A stretch of 64,000 nt of DNA from a bacterium SCSIO 12696 (lineage in GTDB: Bacteria > Pseudomonadota > Gammaproteobacteria > Pseudomonadales > Porticoccaceae), in the NCBI GenBank assembly GCA_024397955.1, contig CP073744.1:2577501-2641500 (forward strand). Reading direction: 5' to 3'. Shown piece after piece: positions 49,502-57,767 of the stretch. Under the pieces are notes generated by a model, which was not told where the DNA came from, ran no database searches, and worked only from the letters and a program-made list of their open reading frames with translations. The first letter of the stretch is position 1. Each line of letters opens with the position of its first letter. The translations under genes and the position numbers were made by a program.

Positions 49502-50839
49502 ATGACTGATTCCACGCTTATAAAGAATGCAAAGATTGTCAATGACGGCGAAGTGATTGAAGCGGATTTGGGGATTTGTGATCAACGCATCGCCCGTATC
49601 GATAAAGATATCTCTGCCGCCAATTACGATCAGGTAATCGAGGCAGGTGACTTGTACTTGCTGCCAGGTATGATTGATGATCAAGTGCATTTTCGGGAGC
49701 CTGGTTTAACCCATAAAGGCACAATTGCCAGCGAATCCCGCGCTGCGGTTGCAGGGGGCATAACCACTTATATGGAAATGCCCAATGTTCAACCAGCAAC
49801 GACTTCTATTGATGCACTGGAAAAAAAGTTTGAGATTGCTTCAAAAAATTCGATAGCAAACTACTCTTTCTATTTGGGGGCAACAGAGGACAATCTGGAT
49901 CAAATTAAGTCCCTGAATCCCAGAAAACACTGTGGTGTAAAAGTGTTTATGGGCGCTTCTACCGGTGACTTGCTGGTTGAACACCCTCAGGCTCTGGATG
50001 ATATATTCCGGGAAAGTCCGGTTCTGATTGTGACCCACTGCGAAAGCACGCCCGTCATTAACCAGAATTTTCAGCGAATACAGGCTCAGGGTCGCTCACT
50101 GACCATACTCGATCATCCGGTTATTCGAGATGTCGATGCTTGTTACGCTTCATCGTCTTATGCCGTGAATCTGGCTAAAAAATACCGCAGTCAATTACAC
50201 GTGCTGCATATCACTACTGAAAAAGAATTGAGTTTATTCGCAAGCGGCGATATCGAGAATAAACACATTACCGCCGAAGCCTGTGTGCACCATTTGTGGT
50301 TTTGTGACCAAGATTATCCCCGTTTGGGCAATTTCATAAAATGTAATCCAGCCATTAAATCGGTAACAGATCGCGACGCGCTGATTCAGGCTTTGCACAA
50401 TAATCAGATCGATATTATCGCTACAGACCACGCACCTCATACGCTGGAAGAAAAACAAACTGATTACCACCGAGCGCCAGCTGGTTTGCCATTGGTGCAA
50501 CACGCATTATTAAGTTTACTTGACCATGTTAAACATCAGCGTCTGAGCCTGGAGCAAATTGTTGAAAAAACAGCTCACAACCCGGCTAAACGCTATGGTG
50601 TGAAAGAACGTGGATTTATTCGTGAAGGCTATTACGCCGACTTGGTGTTGGTTGATACCAATAGAGCCACTCATGTCAGCCACGACAATGTTTATTACCG
50701 CTGTGGCTGGACACCTTTTGATGATCATCAGTTTTCGTCGAGCATTCGCGGCACATGGGTAAATGGCCACAAGATGTTTGACGGGCAGCAAGTGACCGAT
50801 TGCGCGGCTGCTTCAATGCGGCTGGAATTTAATCGATAA
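49502..50839 (+). CDS. pyrC2: Dihydroorotase paralogue of the zinc-starvation operon
   Basis: 445 residues of the cyclic amidohydrolase family. It closes carbamoyl-aspartate to dihydroorotate in pyrimidine synthesis. The N-terminal metal motif is D60-Q61-V62-H63-F-R65 (DDQVHFREPG), so the usual HxH pair is QxH. The carboxylated Lys lies in VKVFMGAS, further His in THCES and HITTE, and the catalytic Asp in TDHAPH. A Zur-regulated pyrC2 occurs in the Pseudomonas zinc regulon. The GAP to zigA is 94 bases; the gene is followed 29 bases later by folE2. Confidence 0.87.
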   Translation: MTDSTLIKNAKIVNDGEVIEADLGICDQRIARIDKDISAANYDQVIEAGDLYLLPGMIDDQVHFREPGLTHKGTIASESRAAVAGGITTYMEMPNVQPATTSIDALEKKFEIASKNSIANYSFYLGATEDNLDQIKSLNPRKHCGVKVFMGASTGDLLVEHPQALDDIFRESPVLIVTHCESTPVINQNFQRIQAQGRSLTILDHPVIRDVDACYASSSYAVNLAKKYRSQLHVLHITTEKELSLFASGDIENKHITAEACVHHLWFCDQDYPRLGNFIKCNPAIKSVTDRDALIQALHNNQIDIIATDHAPHTLEEKQTDYHRAPAGLPLVQHALLSLLDHVKHQRLSLEQIVEKTAHNPAKRYGVKERGFIREGYYADLVLVDTNRATHVSHDNVYYRCGWTPFDDHQFSSSIRGTWVNGHKMFDGQQVTDCAAASMRLEFNR

Positions 50840-50868
50840 CTGTTCAAACAACGTAGAGGAGAACACTT

Positions 50869-51786
50869 TTGTTAATGCAGGCTTTGCCAGATGTGACTTC
50901 GGATTTACACGCGGAGACACCCTCAGCTTTACAATGGGTCGGCATGGAAGATATTGCTGTCCCCATTACCGTGGGTTTGGAAGGTAAGGGCCCGCAGACC
51001 GTTGTGTCTAGAGCTAATGTATACGTCAGCCTGGATAAGCCTGAGGTGAAAGGTATTCATATGTCGCGGCTGCATTCTGTGATCAATCAGCTTGCAGAGC
51101 GTGAATGCAATCAGCTTACCATTCAAAATCTACTGCATGAGATAGTTGACTCGCAAAGCGGCATAGGCCAACACGCTAAAATAGAGCTTTCGTTCGACCT
51201 GCTACTGGAAAAGCCGGCTTTATTGAGCGGTGAAAGTGGTTATCAATCTTACCCTGTTACGATCAAATCCGAAAAAAACGCCAAGGGATTTTCTTCAGAG
51301 TTTGAGATTGCCATTCCTTACTCCAGTACATGTCCTTGCTCTGCATCCCTTGCACGCCAGCTCACAGCCAACGCGGCCAACTTGAAATTCCCGGATGCAA
51401 CCATCGACAAAGCGAATTTGATTGGCTGGCTGCAATCCCCTGCGGGCTCGATAGCGACCCCCCATAGTCAGCGCTCCTATGCCTACATTCGTCTGTTTTT
51501 GGCCAATAACGATTGGCCTAATTTGTCCTCGCTGATTTTTCAACTGGAAGACGTTATTGGCACACCAGTACAAACCGCGGTAAAGCGTTCAGATGAGCAA
51601 GAGTTTGCCAGGCTAAACGCTGAAAACCTAATGTTTTGTGAAGATGCTGCAAGGCGGATTAAGTTCGCGCTTGAGCATATGAGCTTTGTAACTGACTACT
51701 GGTTTAAGGTGGAACATCAAGAAAGTTTACACGCCCACAATGCAGTGGTTATTGACCAAAAACACACTGGGAGAGCTACGTCATGA
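50869..51786 (+). CDS. folE2: GTP cyclohydrolase FolE2 (type IB)
   Basis: 305 residues from a TTG start placed eight bases after GAGGAG; the ATG at 50875 is an alternative. FolE2 makes dihydroneopterin triphosphate from GTP and can use metals other than zinc, so it replaces FolE when zinc is scarce. PYSSTCPCSASLARQL contains the metal-binding Cys, and VGLEGKGPQTVVSRANVYVSL and HMSRLHS are typical. Its stop overlaps the dksA2 start (ATGA). Confidence 0.92.
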   Translation: MLMQALPDVTSDLHAETPSALQWVGMEDIAVPITVGLEGKGPQTVVSRANVYVSLDKPEVKGIHMSRLHSVINQLAERECNQLTIQNLLHEIVDSQSGIGQHAKIELSFDLLLEKPALLSGESGYQSYPVTIKSEKNAKGFSSEFEIAIPYSSTCPCSASLARQLTANAANLKFPDATIDKANLIGWLQSPAGSIATPHSQRSYAYIRLFLANNDWPNLSSLIFQLEDVIGTPVQTAVKRSDEQEFARLNAENLMFCEDAARRIKFALEHMSFVTDYWFKVEHQESLHAHNAVVIDQKHTGRATS

Positions 51787-52214
51787 ACGCTTCAAGCTCA
51801 AAAACCAAAAAGCTAACCGAGGAACAAATTTTAAAGGCACCTAAAGCGGATTACATGAACCCTGGGCAGCTTGAATTTTTTAGGGAGCGATTGCTGGGCT
51901 TGCACGATTCTACCTGTGCCCGAATTAAAGACGCAAAAAGTCAAATGGTTAGCCCAATGGATTTCAGCGACCCAAGTGATCGAGCAACCAGCGAAGAGCA
52001 ATCCGCCATTGCACTGCGCATCGTTGATAGAGAACAAAAGCTGTTGCCGAAAATTCGGCAATCGCTGGAGCGCATTCGACTGGGCGACTACGGGTACTGC
52101 ATGGAAACCGGCGAGCCCATTGGTATTCCACGCCTTCTAGCCAGGCCAACAGCTGAATATTGTGCAGAAGTAAAGGCGCTAAAAGAAATTAAAGAAAACC
52201 ACTACAAAGGTTGA
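51783..52214 (+). CDS. dksA2: DksA2, zinc-independent DksA paralogue
   Basis: 143 residues. A coiled coil carries the tip DPSDRATSEE that contacts RNA polymerase. The C-terminal finger has C106-M-E-T109 and C127-A-E-V130, so only two of the four zinc Cys remain. This is the hallmark of Pseudomonas DksA2, which works without zinc and replaces DksA in zinc shortage. It ends the zigA-pyrC2-folE2-dksA2 operon. Confidence 0.92.
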   Translation: MNASSSKTKKLTEEQILKAPKADYMNPGQLEFFRERLLGLHDSTCARIKDAKSQMVSPMDFSDPSDRATSEEQSAIALRIVDREQKLLPKIRQSLERIRLGDYGYCMETGEPIGIPRLLARPTAEYCAEVKALKEIKENHYKG

Positions 52215-52312
52215 TGTTGTTTCTATTGATAGTGGTCTGTTCGAAGATGTATGTCTACATCCCAGGTGCAAACTTTGAAAAAGTGAATTTTATTTAACTG
52301 AGAGAAACAAAA

Positions 52313-52522
52313 ATGGAAAAAACTTTTATCCCGAATAGCTACGAAGAATGGCGGCATTGTATTACGGTTGAATGTAGACTTGAGTTAACCGAATCTTTTA
52401 TTTCAGAGCGCATAGCGGCATTGCAAAACCCACGGGATTACTCTACGAAAAAATTTATTCAGCTCTACGGACAACACCATTTACAAAAAGTGCTCGGTTG
52501 GTTTGAACAGGCAAAGCACTAA
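52313..52522 (+). CDS. Small conserved-looking protein, unknown function
   Basis: 69 residues (start MEKTFIPNSYEEWRHCI, end GWFEQAKH) with AGAGAAAC before the ATG. It is soluble, with two amphipathic helices and two Cys. The motif ESFISERIAALQNPRDYSTKKFIQLYG looks structured. It follows dksA2 by about 100 bases, so it may belong to the zinc regulon, though no second Zur box is obvious. No function is recognised. It lies outside the island. Confidence 0.7.
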   Translation: MEKTFIPNSYEEWRHCITVECRLELTESFISERIAALQNPRDYSTKKFIQLYGQHHLQKVLGWFEQAKH

Positions 52523-52558
52523 ATTGGGTTCGGTTTTAAACAACAGGTGGGTTCTTCG

Positions 52559-52578
52559 GGCCTTTTAGGTGAAAGGCC
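52559..52578 (+). terminator. Hairpin before the island
   Basis: GGCCTTT and AAAGGCC pair around TAGGTG, 37 bases after the preceding stop. The T-tract is weak. Confidence 0.55.
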
Positions 52579-52675
52579 TGATGGAGCTTACTTAAAGTGA
52601 CGGGCGCCACTGCATAGCTTTAAACGTAACCATCACGCAAAAAGAACAAGAGTGTTTAGCTAAGAGTTTAAAATT

Positions 52676-52735
52676 CCTTTTAAATCAGATAGCTAAAAGG
52701 ATATAAGAGCAAAGTGGTGCCCAGGAGAGGACTTG
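52676..52735 (-). repeat. Island end, attachment-site copy (tRNA-Leu 3' end plus terminator hairpin)
   Basis: This 60-base stretch aligns without gaps to 59121-59180 with about seven mismatches. The last 24 bases (52712-52735) are identical to the 3' end of tRNA-Leu, and weaker similarity extends left to about 52651. The CCTTTTA/TTAAAAGG hairpin next to it is conserved in both copies. It marks the chromosomal junction where the original tRNA-downstream DNA resumes. Confidence 0.9.
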
Positions 52736-52915
52736 TCACTAAGCACCAACTTTTCTAAATATCTTTATATTTCAATAACTTAAAATAATCTCCAAGCTTC
52801 ATCTTCTCTTATAATCCCAAAAAGAGCAAGTTTTAGACGCAAACTGACCCTTCTCAACATGGTAAGGTATTAGAAGTAGTGCTTAATGGGCACAGAACAA
52901 GGAGCTGTTACTCAA

Positions 52916-53359
52916 ATGACCTCACGAATAATAATTATTCTTATTTCCTCGCTAATCTCAGCTTGTGCTTCAGTGCCTTCTGTTCAGTTATCTCCAGCAG
53001 AAATTGAGCGACAATTTGCCGTTTCAGAAGGGAAGGCTTTGATCTTTCTTTGTAGGAAAATTGAAGTGAAAGGGTCTGGCCTCATTATCCCTGTATCGCT
53101 CAATAATCAGTTTAAAGGCAATATGGGCTACAAGACCTACTTTCGTTGGGAGGTAGAACCGGGTAAACACACTATACAAGCGCACATGGCAAAAGGTGCT
53201 GAGATTGATTTAATGGCCACTGAGGGTGAGTCCTACTTTGTGTATTCTGAGACAACCTTTGCATTTATGGGGCAGCCGGGAGCAGAGCTGACACTAATAT
53301 CAAGGTCAGAAGGTATGGATGCAGTTAGGAGCAGCAAATTTATAGCTGAGAAGCCTTGA
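52916..53359 (+). CDS. Island lipoprotein 1, unknown function
   Basis: 147 residues from ATG 52916, which has AAGGAG 11 bases upstream; the longer frame from 52886 would spoil the signal. Lipobox LISAC places the modified Cys at residue 17. The mature part is about 130 residues, with the pattern VPVSLNNQFKGNMGYKTYFRWEVEPGKHTIQA, reminiscent of DUF2846-type domains that expose a beta-sandwich (the GxHTI-A step is typical). Function is unknown. Confidence 0.72.
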   Translation: MTSRIIIILISSLISACASVPSVQLSPAEIERQFAVSEGKALIFLCRKIEVKGSGLIIPVSLNNQFKGNMGYKTYFRWEVEPGKHTIQAHMAKGAEIDLMATEGESYFVYSETTFAFMGQPGAELTLISRSEGMDAVRSSKFIAEKP

Positions 53360-53398
53360 TGTTCGGTGAGTCAATAAACGGTTTACTCTCCGGCTGTT

Positions 53399-53599
53399 AT
53401 GTTTGATTGTCTCGAAAGATATAGTGCGAGAATCCTTGGCCTCAGTATTGGAGCATTTGCTTTCTTTATGAGCGGCTTTGTATTCATTACCAAAAGCATT
53501 GGAGGGAGGGGAGCCAGATACTCATTAACAGATAATGAGGCTTTACTTCTTTCGATGGCATTTCTTGCCGTTGTCTTTATTGCCATTAGAGTTACTTAG
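53399..53599 (+). CDS. Small two-helix membrane protein
   Basis: 66 residues with two hydrophobic helices (ILGLSIGAFAFFMSGFVFI and ALLLSMAFLAVVFIAIRV) separated by a charged loop. The start codon has no strong Shine-Dalgarno, so the call is tentative. It could be a coding remnant or a small membrane subunit. No family is recognised. Confidence 0.5.
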   Translation: MFDCLERYSARILGLSIGAFAFFMSGFVFITKSIGGRGARYSLTDNEALLLSMAFLAVVFIAIRVT

Positions 53600-53667
53600 A
53601 AGGTAAAAGAGTAGCCTTAAAAACAATAAAAAACCCTCGGTGCATATCGGTTTCAAGGAGTAGAATT

Positions 53668-54285
53668 TTGTCAGTGCTCAAAGTAGTTCTAATCGCCTGT
53701 ATTGTCAGCTTAGTTGCTTGTTCTGGAGAAGATACCAAAGAATACTCTGCTGATGATGCCGAAACCGACTTCAAAAACGATATAAACAACGAAGTTTTGC
53801 ACTTTATGTATGTGGAAGATGGCTGGGGAGGTGGTGATAAGGGAGTCGGAGTTTTAGAGTACGAGCTTTGTTATAAAGAAAATATAAGTTTTAAAAGGAT
53901 TGGCCCAGTTGGTGATTATGGTATAAGCCCCAGATTGCAACAGAAAGCTAAGGCTTATGCTAAGGCATACAACTTGATTGCAAAAGAGTATTTTACCTCA
54001 AAGGACTTGAATATTTGTCCCTCTGGGGAGGAGTGGGACTCTGCTACTAAATTTGTTAACGAATATCTATTGAGTGAATATGATCAGACTTTGTTTTACC
54101 CGATTAATGATGAAGGTAATATTGATATACATAATCTGATACACATCAGCAATATTGAAGGTTCGGATTATAAGGCTATTGCTGCCGAGATCTGTTCAAT
54201 CTTCAAAGATAATGGGGTCGGTAGATTTTTTGGGATAACTTTTGAAGATGATCTCTTTGCTTGTGAAAACGGGAATCTTCTTTAG
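53668..54285 (+). CDS. Island lipoprotein 2, unknown function
   Basis: 205 residues starting at TTG 53668, with AAGGAG seven bases upstream, which decides the start. Signal SVLKVVLIACIVSLVAC gives a lipid-modified Cys17. The mature protein is acidic, with several Cys (LCYKE, ICPSG, ICSIF, FACEN) that may form disulfides. No domain is recognised. Confidence 0.7.
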   Translation: MSVLKVVLIACIVSLVACSGEDTKEYSADDAETDFKNDINNEVLHFMYVEDGWGGGDKGVGVLEYELCYKENISFKRIGPVGDYGISPRLQQKAKAYAKAYNLIAKEYFTSKDLNICPSGEEWDSATKFVNEYLLSEYDQTLFYPINDEGNIDIHNLIHISNIEGSDYKAIAAEICSIFKDNGVGRFFGITFEDDLFACENGNLL

Positions 54286-54351
54286 GTAGAATCCACATTT
54301 CTCTAAATGGCTCTGTAAGCCCGTCTTAGCGACGTTATTTGAAAACCCTAA

Positions 54352-54371
54352 CACTGTATATAAAAACAGTA
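54352..54371. promoter_or_regulatory. LexA-like SOS box
   Basis: CACTGTATATAAAAACAGTA matches the SOS consensus TACTGTATATATATACAGTA at 17 of 20 positions, with both CTGT and ACAG half sites intact. It lies 136 bases upstream of the next lipoprotein gene. LexA could thus repress the island operon. The intergenic stretch 54286-54506 contains no credible gene otherwise. Confidence 0.6.
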
Positions 54372-54506
54372 TAAAGTCGCTGAGAGAGGTTCTCAGGAGC
54401 TTCTGAGGGTGTTCTCAGATGATGAGCTTAGTGTGATTTGGGAGTTGCAGAAAAAAGAGTGCTATTTGAACTAATAATAAGCGTATTTTAACAGGAAGTG
54501 TAGAAA

Positions 54507-55124
54507 ATGAAAAAGCTGTGGTTTTTATCTGTATTTTTAACAGTAGTATTTCTGTCTGGTTGTGTATCAAATCCTTCGCTGAAGGGAGATTATAATTTTG
54601 TCTCAGATACCGAAAATGGCTTTCTTATTCTTGGGTTTACTGATGAGATAACAAGGCAAGATTCTCACTGGGGATTTCCTACTCATGCAAATATCACATT
54701 CAAGAGTGATAGCGGAAAATCCTTGGTGGTGAGGAAGCACTATAGTCATGAGAAAGACTTTGGAGATGGTGAAAAGCAAAGGGGGCATCTATATGTTCTC
54801 CCAATTAAGCCCGGTAAGTGGAAGCTAACAGATTGGGAATTTACTTATGGCGGCTTAGTCACTACTCAATTTTTCGGGAAGATCAGTCAGGAAAGCACTA
54901 TTGATATTAAGGCTGGTGAGTATGTATTCATTGGTGATGTCGCCATTAAGTATGCTGTAGCTGTCACTTGGCTTAAGTACCCAGACTACGAGGATATGAG
55001 CATTGAAGCTACTGATAACTGGGATTCCGTTAAACCTCTATTGACAAGCAAGTATCAATATCTTCCTGTTGATGAGGTTAAGTCTAATGTTATTCAGGTG
55101 GCCTTAGAGCCTAAGCCTGAATGA
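54507..55124 (+). CDS. Island lipoprotein 3, unknown function
   Basis: 205 residues with AGGAAG upstream of the ATG. Signal MKKLWFLSVFLTVVFLSGC gives the modified Cys19. The mature part contains KPGKWKLTDWEFTYGG and IDIKAGEYVFIGDVAIKY, a beta-rich pattern. Its stop overlaps the next start (ATGATG), so the genes are co-translated. Function is unknown. Confidence 0.7.
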   Translation: MKKLWFLSVFLTVVFLSGCVSNPSLKGDYNFVSDTENGFLILGFTDEITRQDSHWGFPTHANITFKSDSGKSLVVRKHYSHEKDFGDGEKQRGHLYVLPIKPGKWKLTDWEFTYGGLVTTQFFGKISQESTIDIKAGEYVFIGDVAIKYAVAVTWLKYPDYEDMSIEATDNWDSVKPLLTSKYQYLPVDEVKSNVIQVALEPKPE

Positions 55125-55687
55125 TGCATATACAGGCAATGATTCTTTTAAAGTGGCTTATTGTCGGACTGTCTTTGTATTCATTGGCAGCTTGCACGCA
55201 CAAAGGCTACTCAGATGATGATGGGCCTATAGTTGATGAAGCTATCATCAAAGATATTCGGATGTTTTCTCTTGAACCCAATAAGATTAAGTTCCGTATT
55301 GGATTCAGTAAAAAGCCGTCAATCATTTCAAAGATAAAAAGTGTCAATGGAAAGAAGATTGGATCATTAAACCTTAAAACTCTCGTTAAGCCCGGAGAGA
55401 ATCAGATTATCTATAGCTTTGAGAGGGGTGGCTTTGCTAACTTCCCCGGCTTCAGGCCAACTATTGAAAAAGAAGTATCTCTAAATACTGTAGCTGGCCA
55501 TGTGTACTTGCCGTATTTTGTTTATGTTGAAGGTGAGGAGGGTGAGGAGGGTGAGGAAGGTGAGTGGTCTATTGACTTGTGGGTTATGGATGAAACAACT
55601 GATTCTGTCGTATTTGGTGTGGTTCCTGAATTTGTCCAAAGGAAAATAAATGACTCATCGAAAGGCCAAGTAGAGGCCCCTCAGTAA
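55121..55687 (+). CDS. Island lipoprotein 4, unknown function
   Basis: 188 residues starting within the previous stop codon. A hydrophobic segment ILLKWLIVGLSLYSLAAC predicts a lipid-modified Cys. Near residues 137-147 the peptide EGEEGEEGEEGE comes from a nine-base tandem DNA repeat, a probable slippage site. The mature part is beta-rich (EPNKIKFRIGFSKKP). Function is unknown. Confidence 0.68.
   Translation: MMHIQAMILLKWLIVGLSLYSLAACTHKGYSDDDGPIVDEAIIKDIRMFSLEPNKIKFRIGFSKKPSIISKIKSVNGKKIGSLNLKTLVKPGENQIIYSFERGGFANFPGFRPTIEKEVSLNTVAGHVYLPYFVYVEGEEGEEGEEGEWSIDLWVMDETTDSVVFGVVPEFVQRKINDSSKGQVEAPQ
55532..55564 (+). repeat. Nine-base tandem repeat inside a lipoprotein gene
   Basis: GGTGAGGAG occurs twice, then GGTGAGGAA, then a partial GGTGAG. 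The unit length is a multiple of three, so copy-number change would alter the Gly-Glu-Glu run without a frameshift. Confidence 0.8.
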
Positions 55688-55708
55688 AAACATATTGGAA
55701 ATAATGAA

Positions 55709-57091
55709 ATGAAAAGGATATTAGTTCTTATGTCACTACTTACGTTTCTTTTTGGATGTGGAAACAAAGCAAAAGATAATCCCAGCGAGCAAGAAGAATG
55801 GCGACAAAAAACACTGAGTTATGTTGAATCAATCAATGCATATATAAAGAAAGGTAATTCCGAAGGCTGGGAAAATACTGGGCCTCAGCCAGAAGATTCT
55901 GGCCGTGAACATCTAATAGGTTCGGTTATTGCTGCTATTAGACATGCCAATGATGATGGTGATTTCAGATCTTTAAGAGAATCATGGCCTCTTGCTCACG
56001 TTCCCTTTATTCCTATCCTTGAAAAGGAAGGTCAAAGCATTCCTGTTGTTTTCATTCTTGATGATGGGTCGATAGTTGCGCGTATAGGTACGAATTATCA
56101 ACAGGGGAAAACAATTCATATTCAGGGCGATAAGGCTACTGAAGTGCCAAGCATGGGTTACTTTGGGAGATGCCCAAACAGACGCTACTTTGGTATTTCA
56201 GGAGAGAAAGGAATCTCTATTACAGATGGGTGGCAAGGGCCAGAGGTCGCTATGTGTCCATGGCCCAATGGAACAGAGGATATACCCGAAGGTTTTGATG
56301 TTAAGGCTTGGAGTGAGCCCCCTAAACCATCACGAATTATCCCTTTTCCTGATGGAAAGAAAGTGTTGATGGTGAGTGAGCAGGGAATCTATGTTCTCAC
56401 AGAACATAAAGCACATAGATTGCTTCCTACTAAAGAAGATATGAAAGAGCACTTTGAGTGGTCTAAGAAAGAATACCCTGAAGATGACCTGTTCTTAGAT
56501 TTGTCTATGGAGCATGGGGCTGTTTCTAAAGACGGAAAGCTTATTGCTGTTGGAAGTCAGGGCGACTCACATATGGTTTTTAATAGTCAATATGAATTGA
56601 TAGGTCGTATTGGTGTGCAGAGTGAATATCCTCACTACGCTGCATTCAGCGAAGATCAAAGCACTATTCTTTTTAACTCATGCCACTTCTATAACGGTAT
56701 AAGTGTCGGTGTACCTGTTAGTCTGCTTCCCGGTTTAGAGACTGAAGATTACAAAGAAGATGAAAGGACGCCTATTCTTGAAGATGGTGCAAGAGTGTAC
56801 GCTGCTGCGAGTAAGGGGGATGAGATTGTCATAGGTGATGCTGGTGGCTATATCAAAGCAGTTGGTCTTGATGGTGAGAGAAGGTGGGAGCAGTTTATAG
56901 GGTCAAGTGTTGGTGATATTGATATTTCTCCTGATGGAAAGACGTTAGTAGTTTCAACATATGCTGGATTCTTGTCTATCTTCGATCTTGACTCAGATGG
57001 GCAAGCACCATATCAAATCGGTGATGGTGGCCATTTTGAAAAAAGAAGGTGGATTTTCTGGAAGAGTGAGAAAAAGCCACTAATTTGGTAA
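55709..57091 (+). CDS. Island lipoprotein 5 with beta-propeller-like repeats
   Basis: 460 residues. Signal MKRILVLMSLLTFLFGC gives a modified Cys17. A 100-residue N-terminal region is followed by repeats of the form FPDGKKVLMVSEQGIYVL, SKDGKLIAVGSQGDSHMVF, SEDQSTILFNS and SPDGKTLVVSTYAGFLSIFDL, which look like blades of a WD40/PQQ-type propeller. It may bind partners on the envelope. The csrA-like gene starts 21 bases after its stop. No known family is recognised. Confidence 0.7.
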   Translation: MKRILVLMSLLTFLFGCGNKAKDNPSEQEEWRQKTLSYVESINAYIKKGNSEGWENTGPQPEDSGREHLIGSVIAAIRHANDDGDFRSLRESWPLAHVPFIPILEKEGQSIPVVFILDDGSIVARIGTNYQQGKTIHIQGDKATEVPSMGYFGRCPNRRYFGISGEKGISITDGWQGPEVAMCPWPNGTEDIPEGFDVKAWSEPPKPSRIIPFPDGKKVLMVSEQGIYVLTEHKAHRLLPTKEDMKEHFEWSKKEYPEDDLFLDLSMEHGAVSKDGKLIAVGSQGDSHMVFNSQYELIGRIGVQSEYPHYAAFSEDQSTILFNSCHFYNGISVGVPVSLLPGLETEDYKEDERTPILEDGARVYAAASKGDEIVIGDAGGYIKAVGLDGERRWEQFIGSSVGDIDISPDGKTLVVSTYAGFLSIFDLDSDGQAPYQIGDGGHFEKRRWIFWKSEKKPLIW

Positions 57092-57112
57092 TCAATACAA
57101 GGAGTGTATCCA

Positions 57113-57277
57113 ATGCTTGTCCTAACCCGTAGAGAAGACCAATCAATCCTGATAGGTGAAGATATTAAAATCACTATAGTTAAATTTGGCTATAAAGATG
57201 GTCAGGTTAAGGTATCTATTGAGGCACCTAAAGATGTGCTGATTTTGAGGGAAGGACTTAAAGAGAATGGCGAATAA
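57113..57277 (+). CDS. CsrA/RsmA-like RNA-binding protein, short paralogue
   Basis: 54 residues beginning MLVLTRREDQSILIGEDIKI and ending LREGLKENGE. It matches CsrA (MLILTRRVGETLMIG..., APKEVSVHREEI) throughout: L4-x-R6-R7 and R46 fit the RNA-binding surface, IGEDIKITIV and KVSIEAPKDV fit the strands. Its C-terminus is shortened. The Shine-Dalgarno (AAGGAG) is clear, and its stop overlaps the next gene by 11 bases. CsrA binds GGA motifs near start codons. Lying in a mobile island, it is an accessory copy, distinct from the chromosomal one expected elsewhere. Confidence 0.85.
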   Translation: MLVLTRREDQSILIGEDIKITIVKFGYKDGQVKVSIEAPKDVLILREGLKENGE

Positions 57278-57767
57278 TCCATATGACACACCAGAATCAA
57301 ATCTCTTTGCGGGAGATAGTAAAAAGATTGGGAAGTCTGGCCTGCTATTTAAAATAGGGTTTTACCTGCTGTTGGCTGCGAGTTTTTGTACGGTATATGC
57401 TGTAATTGATTACTCTATGTTTGTATACAATATGGATGATTTTCTTGAATTCAATGACTGGGAAGAGGTTTCTAAAAAAGCAGATAAATTTTTTCTTTCT
57501 TTAGTTTATGCATATTTGGCTATATTGCCATCTACTTTCTTGATTATTGCGGGCCTCTTTTCAAAAGGTTCTCCACCAATATCTCAATTCATAATATGCT
57601 TGCTTTGTTCATTGTTATTAATAATTCTGGCTTTGTTTTTGTTGGGCTACGCTCCCGGCACCCCAAAGGCTGTGGGGATAGGTATGATTTCTGGGGTGAC
57701 TTTGTTAGTTGGCTTGTTGGTGAGAAGAAAGCAGTTTAACTCTTATACAAAAGCTATGGAAAGATGA
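57267..57767 (+). CDS. NPYxxP-type membrane protein 1
   Basis: 166 residues. It starts MANNPYDTPESNLFAG, then has about four membrane helices and ends with RRKQFNSYTKAMER. Its ATG lies within the csrA-like gene. It shares layout and end motif (RRKQF) with the next two genes, so they are tandem paralogues. Some proteins with an N-terminal NPYxxP-type motif occur as membrane proteins in many Gammaproteobacteria. Function is unknown. Confidence 0.72.
   Translation: MANNPYDTPESNLFAGDSKKIGKSGLLFKIGFYLLLAASFCTVYAVIDYSMFVYNMDDFLEFNDWEEVSKKADKFFLSLVYAYLAILPSTFLIIAGLFSKGSPPISQFIICLLCSLLLIILALFLLGYAPGTPKAVGIGMISGVTLLVGLLVRRKQFNSYTKAMER

Noticed and set aside
54367..54474. A short frame after the LexA box (QYKVAERGSQELL..., ending KKECYLN)
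   Set aside because: No ATG start or Shine-Dalgarno in frame and an upstream TAA; at most a gene remnant.
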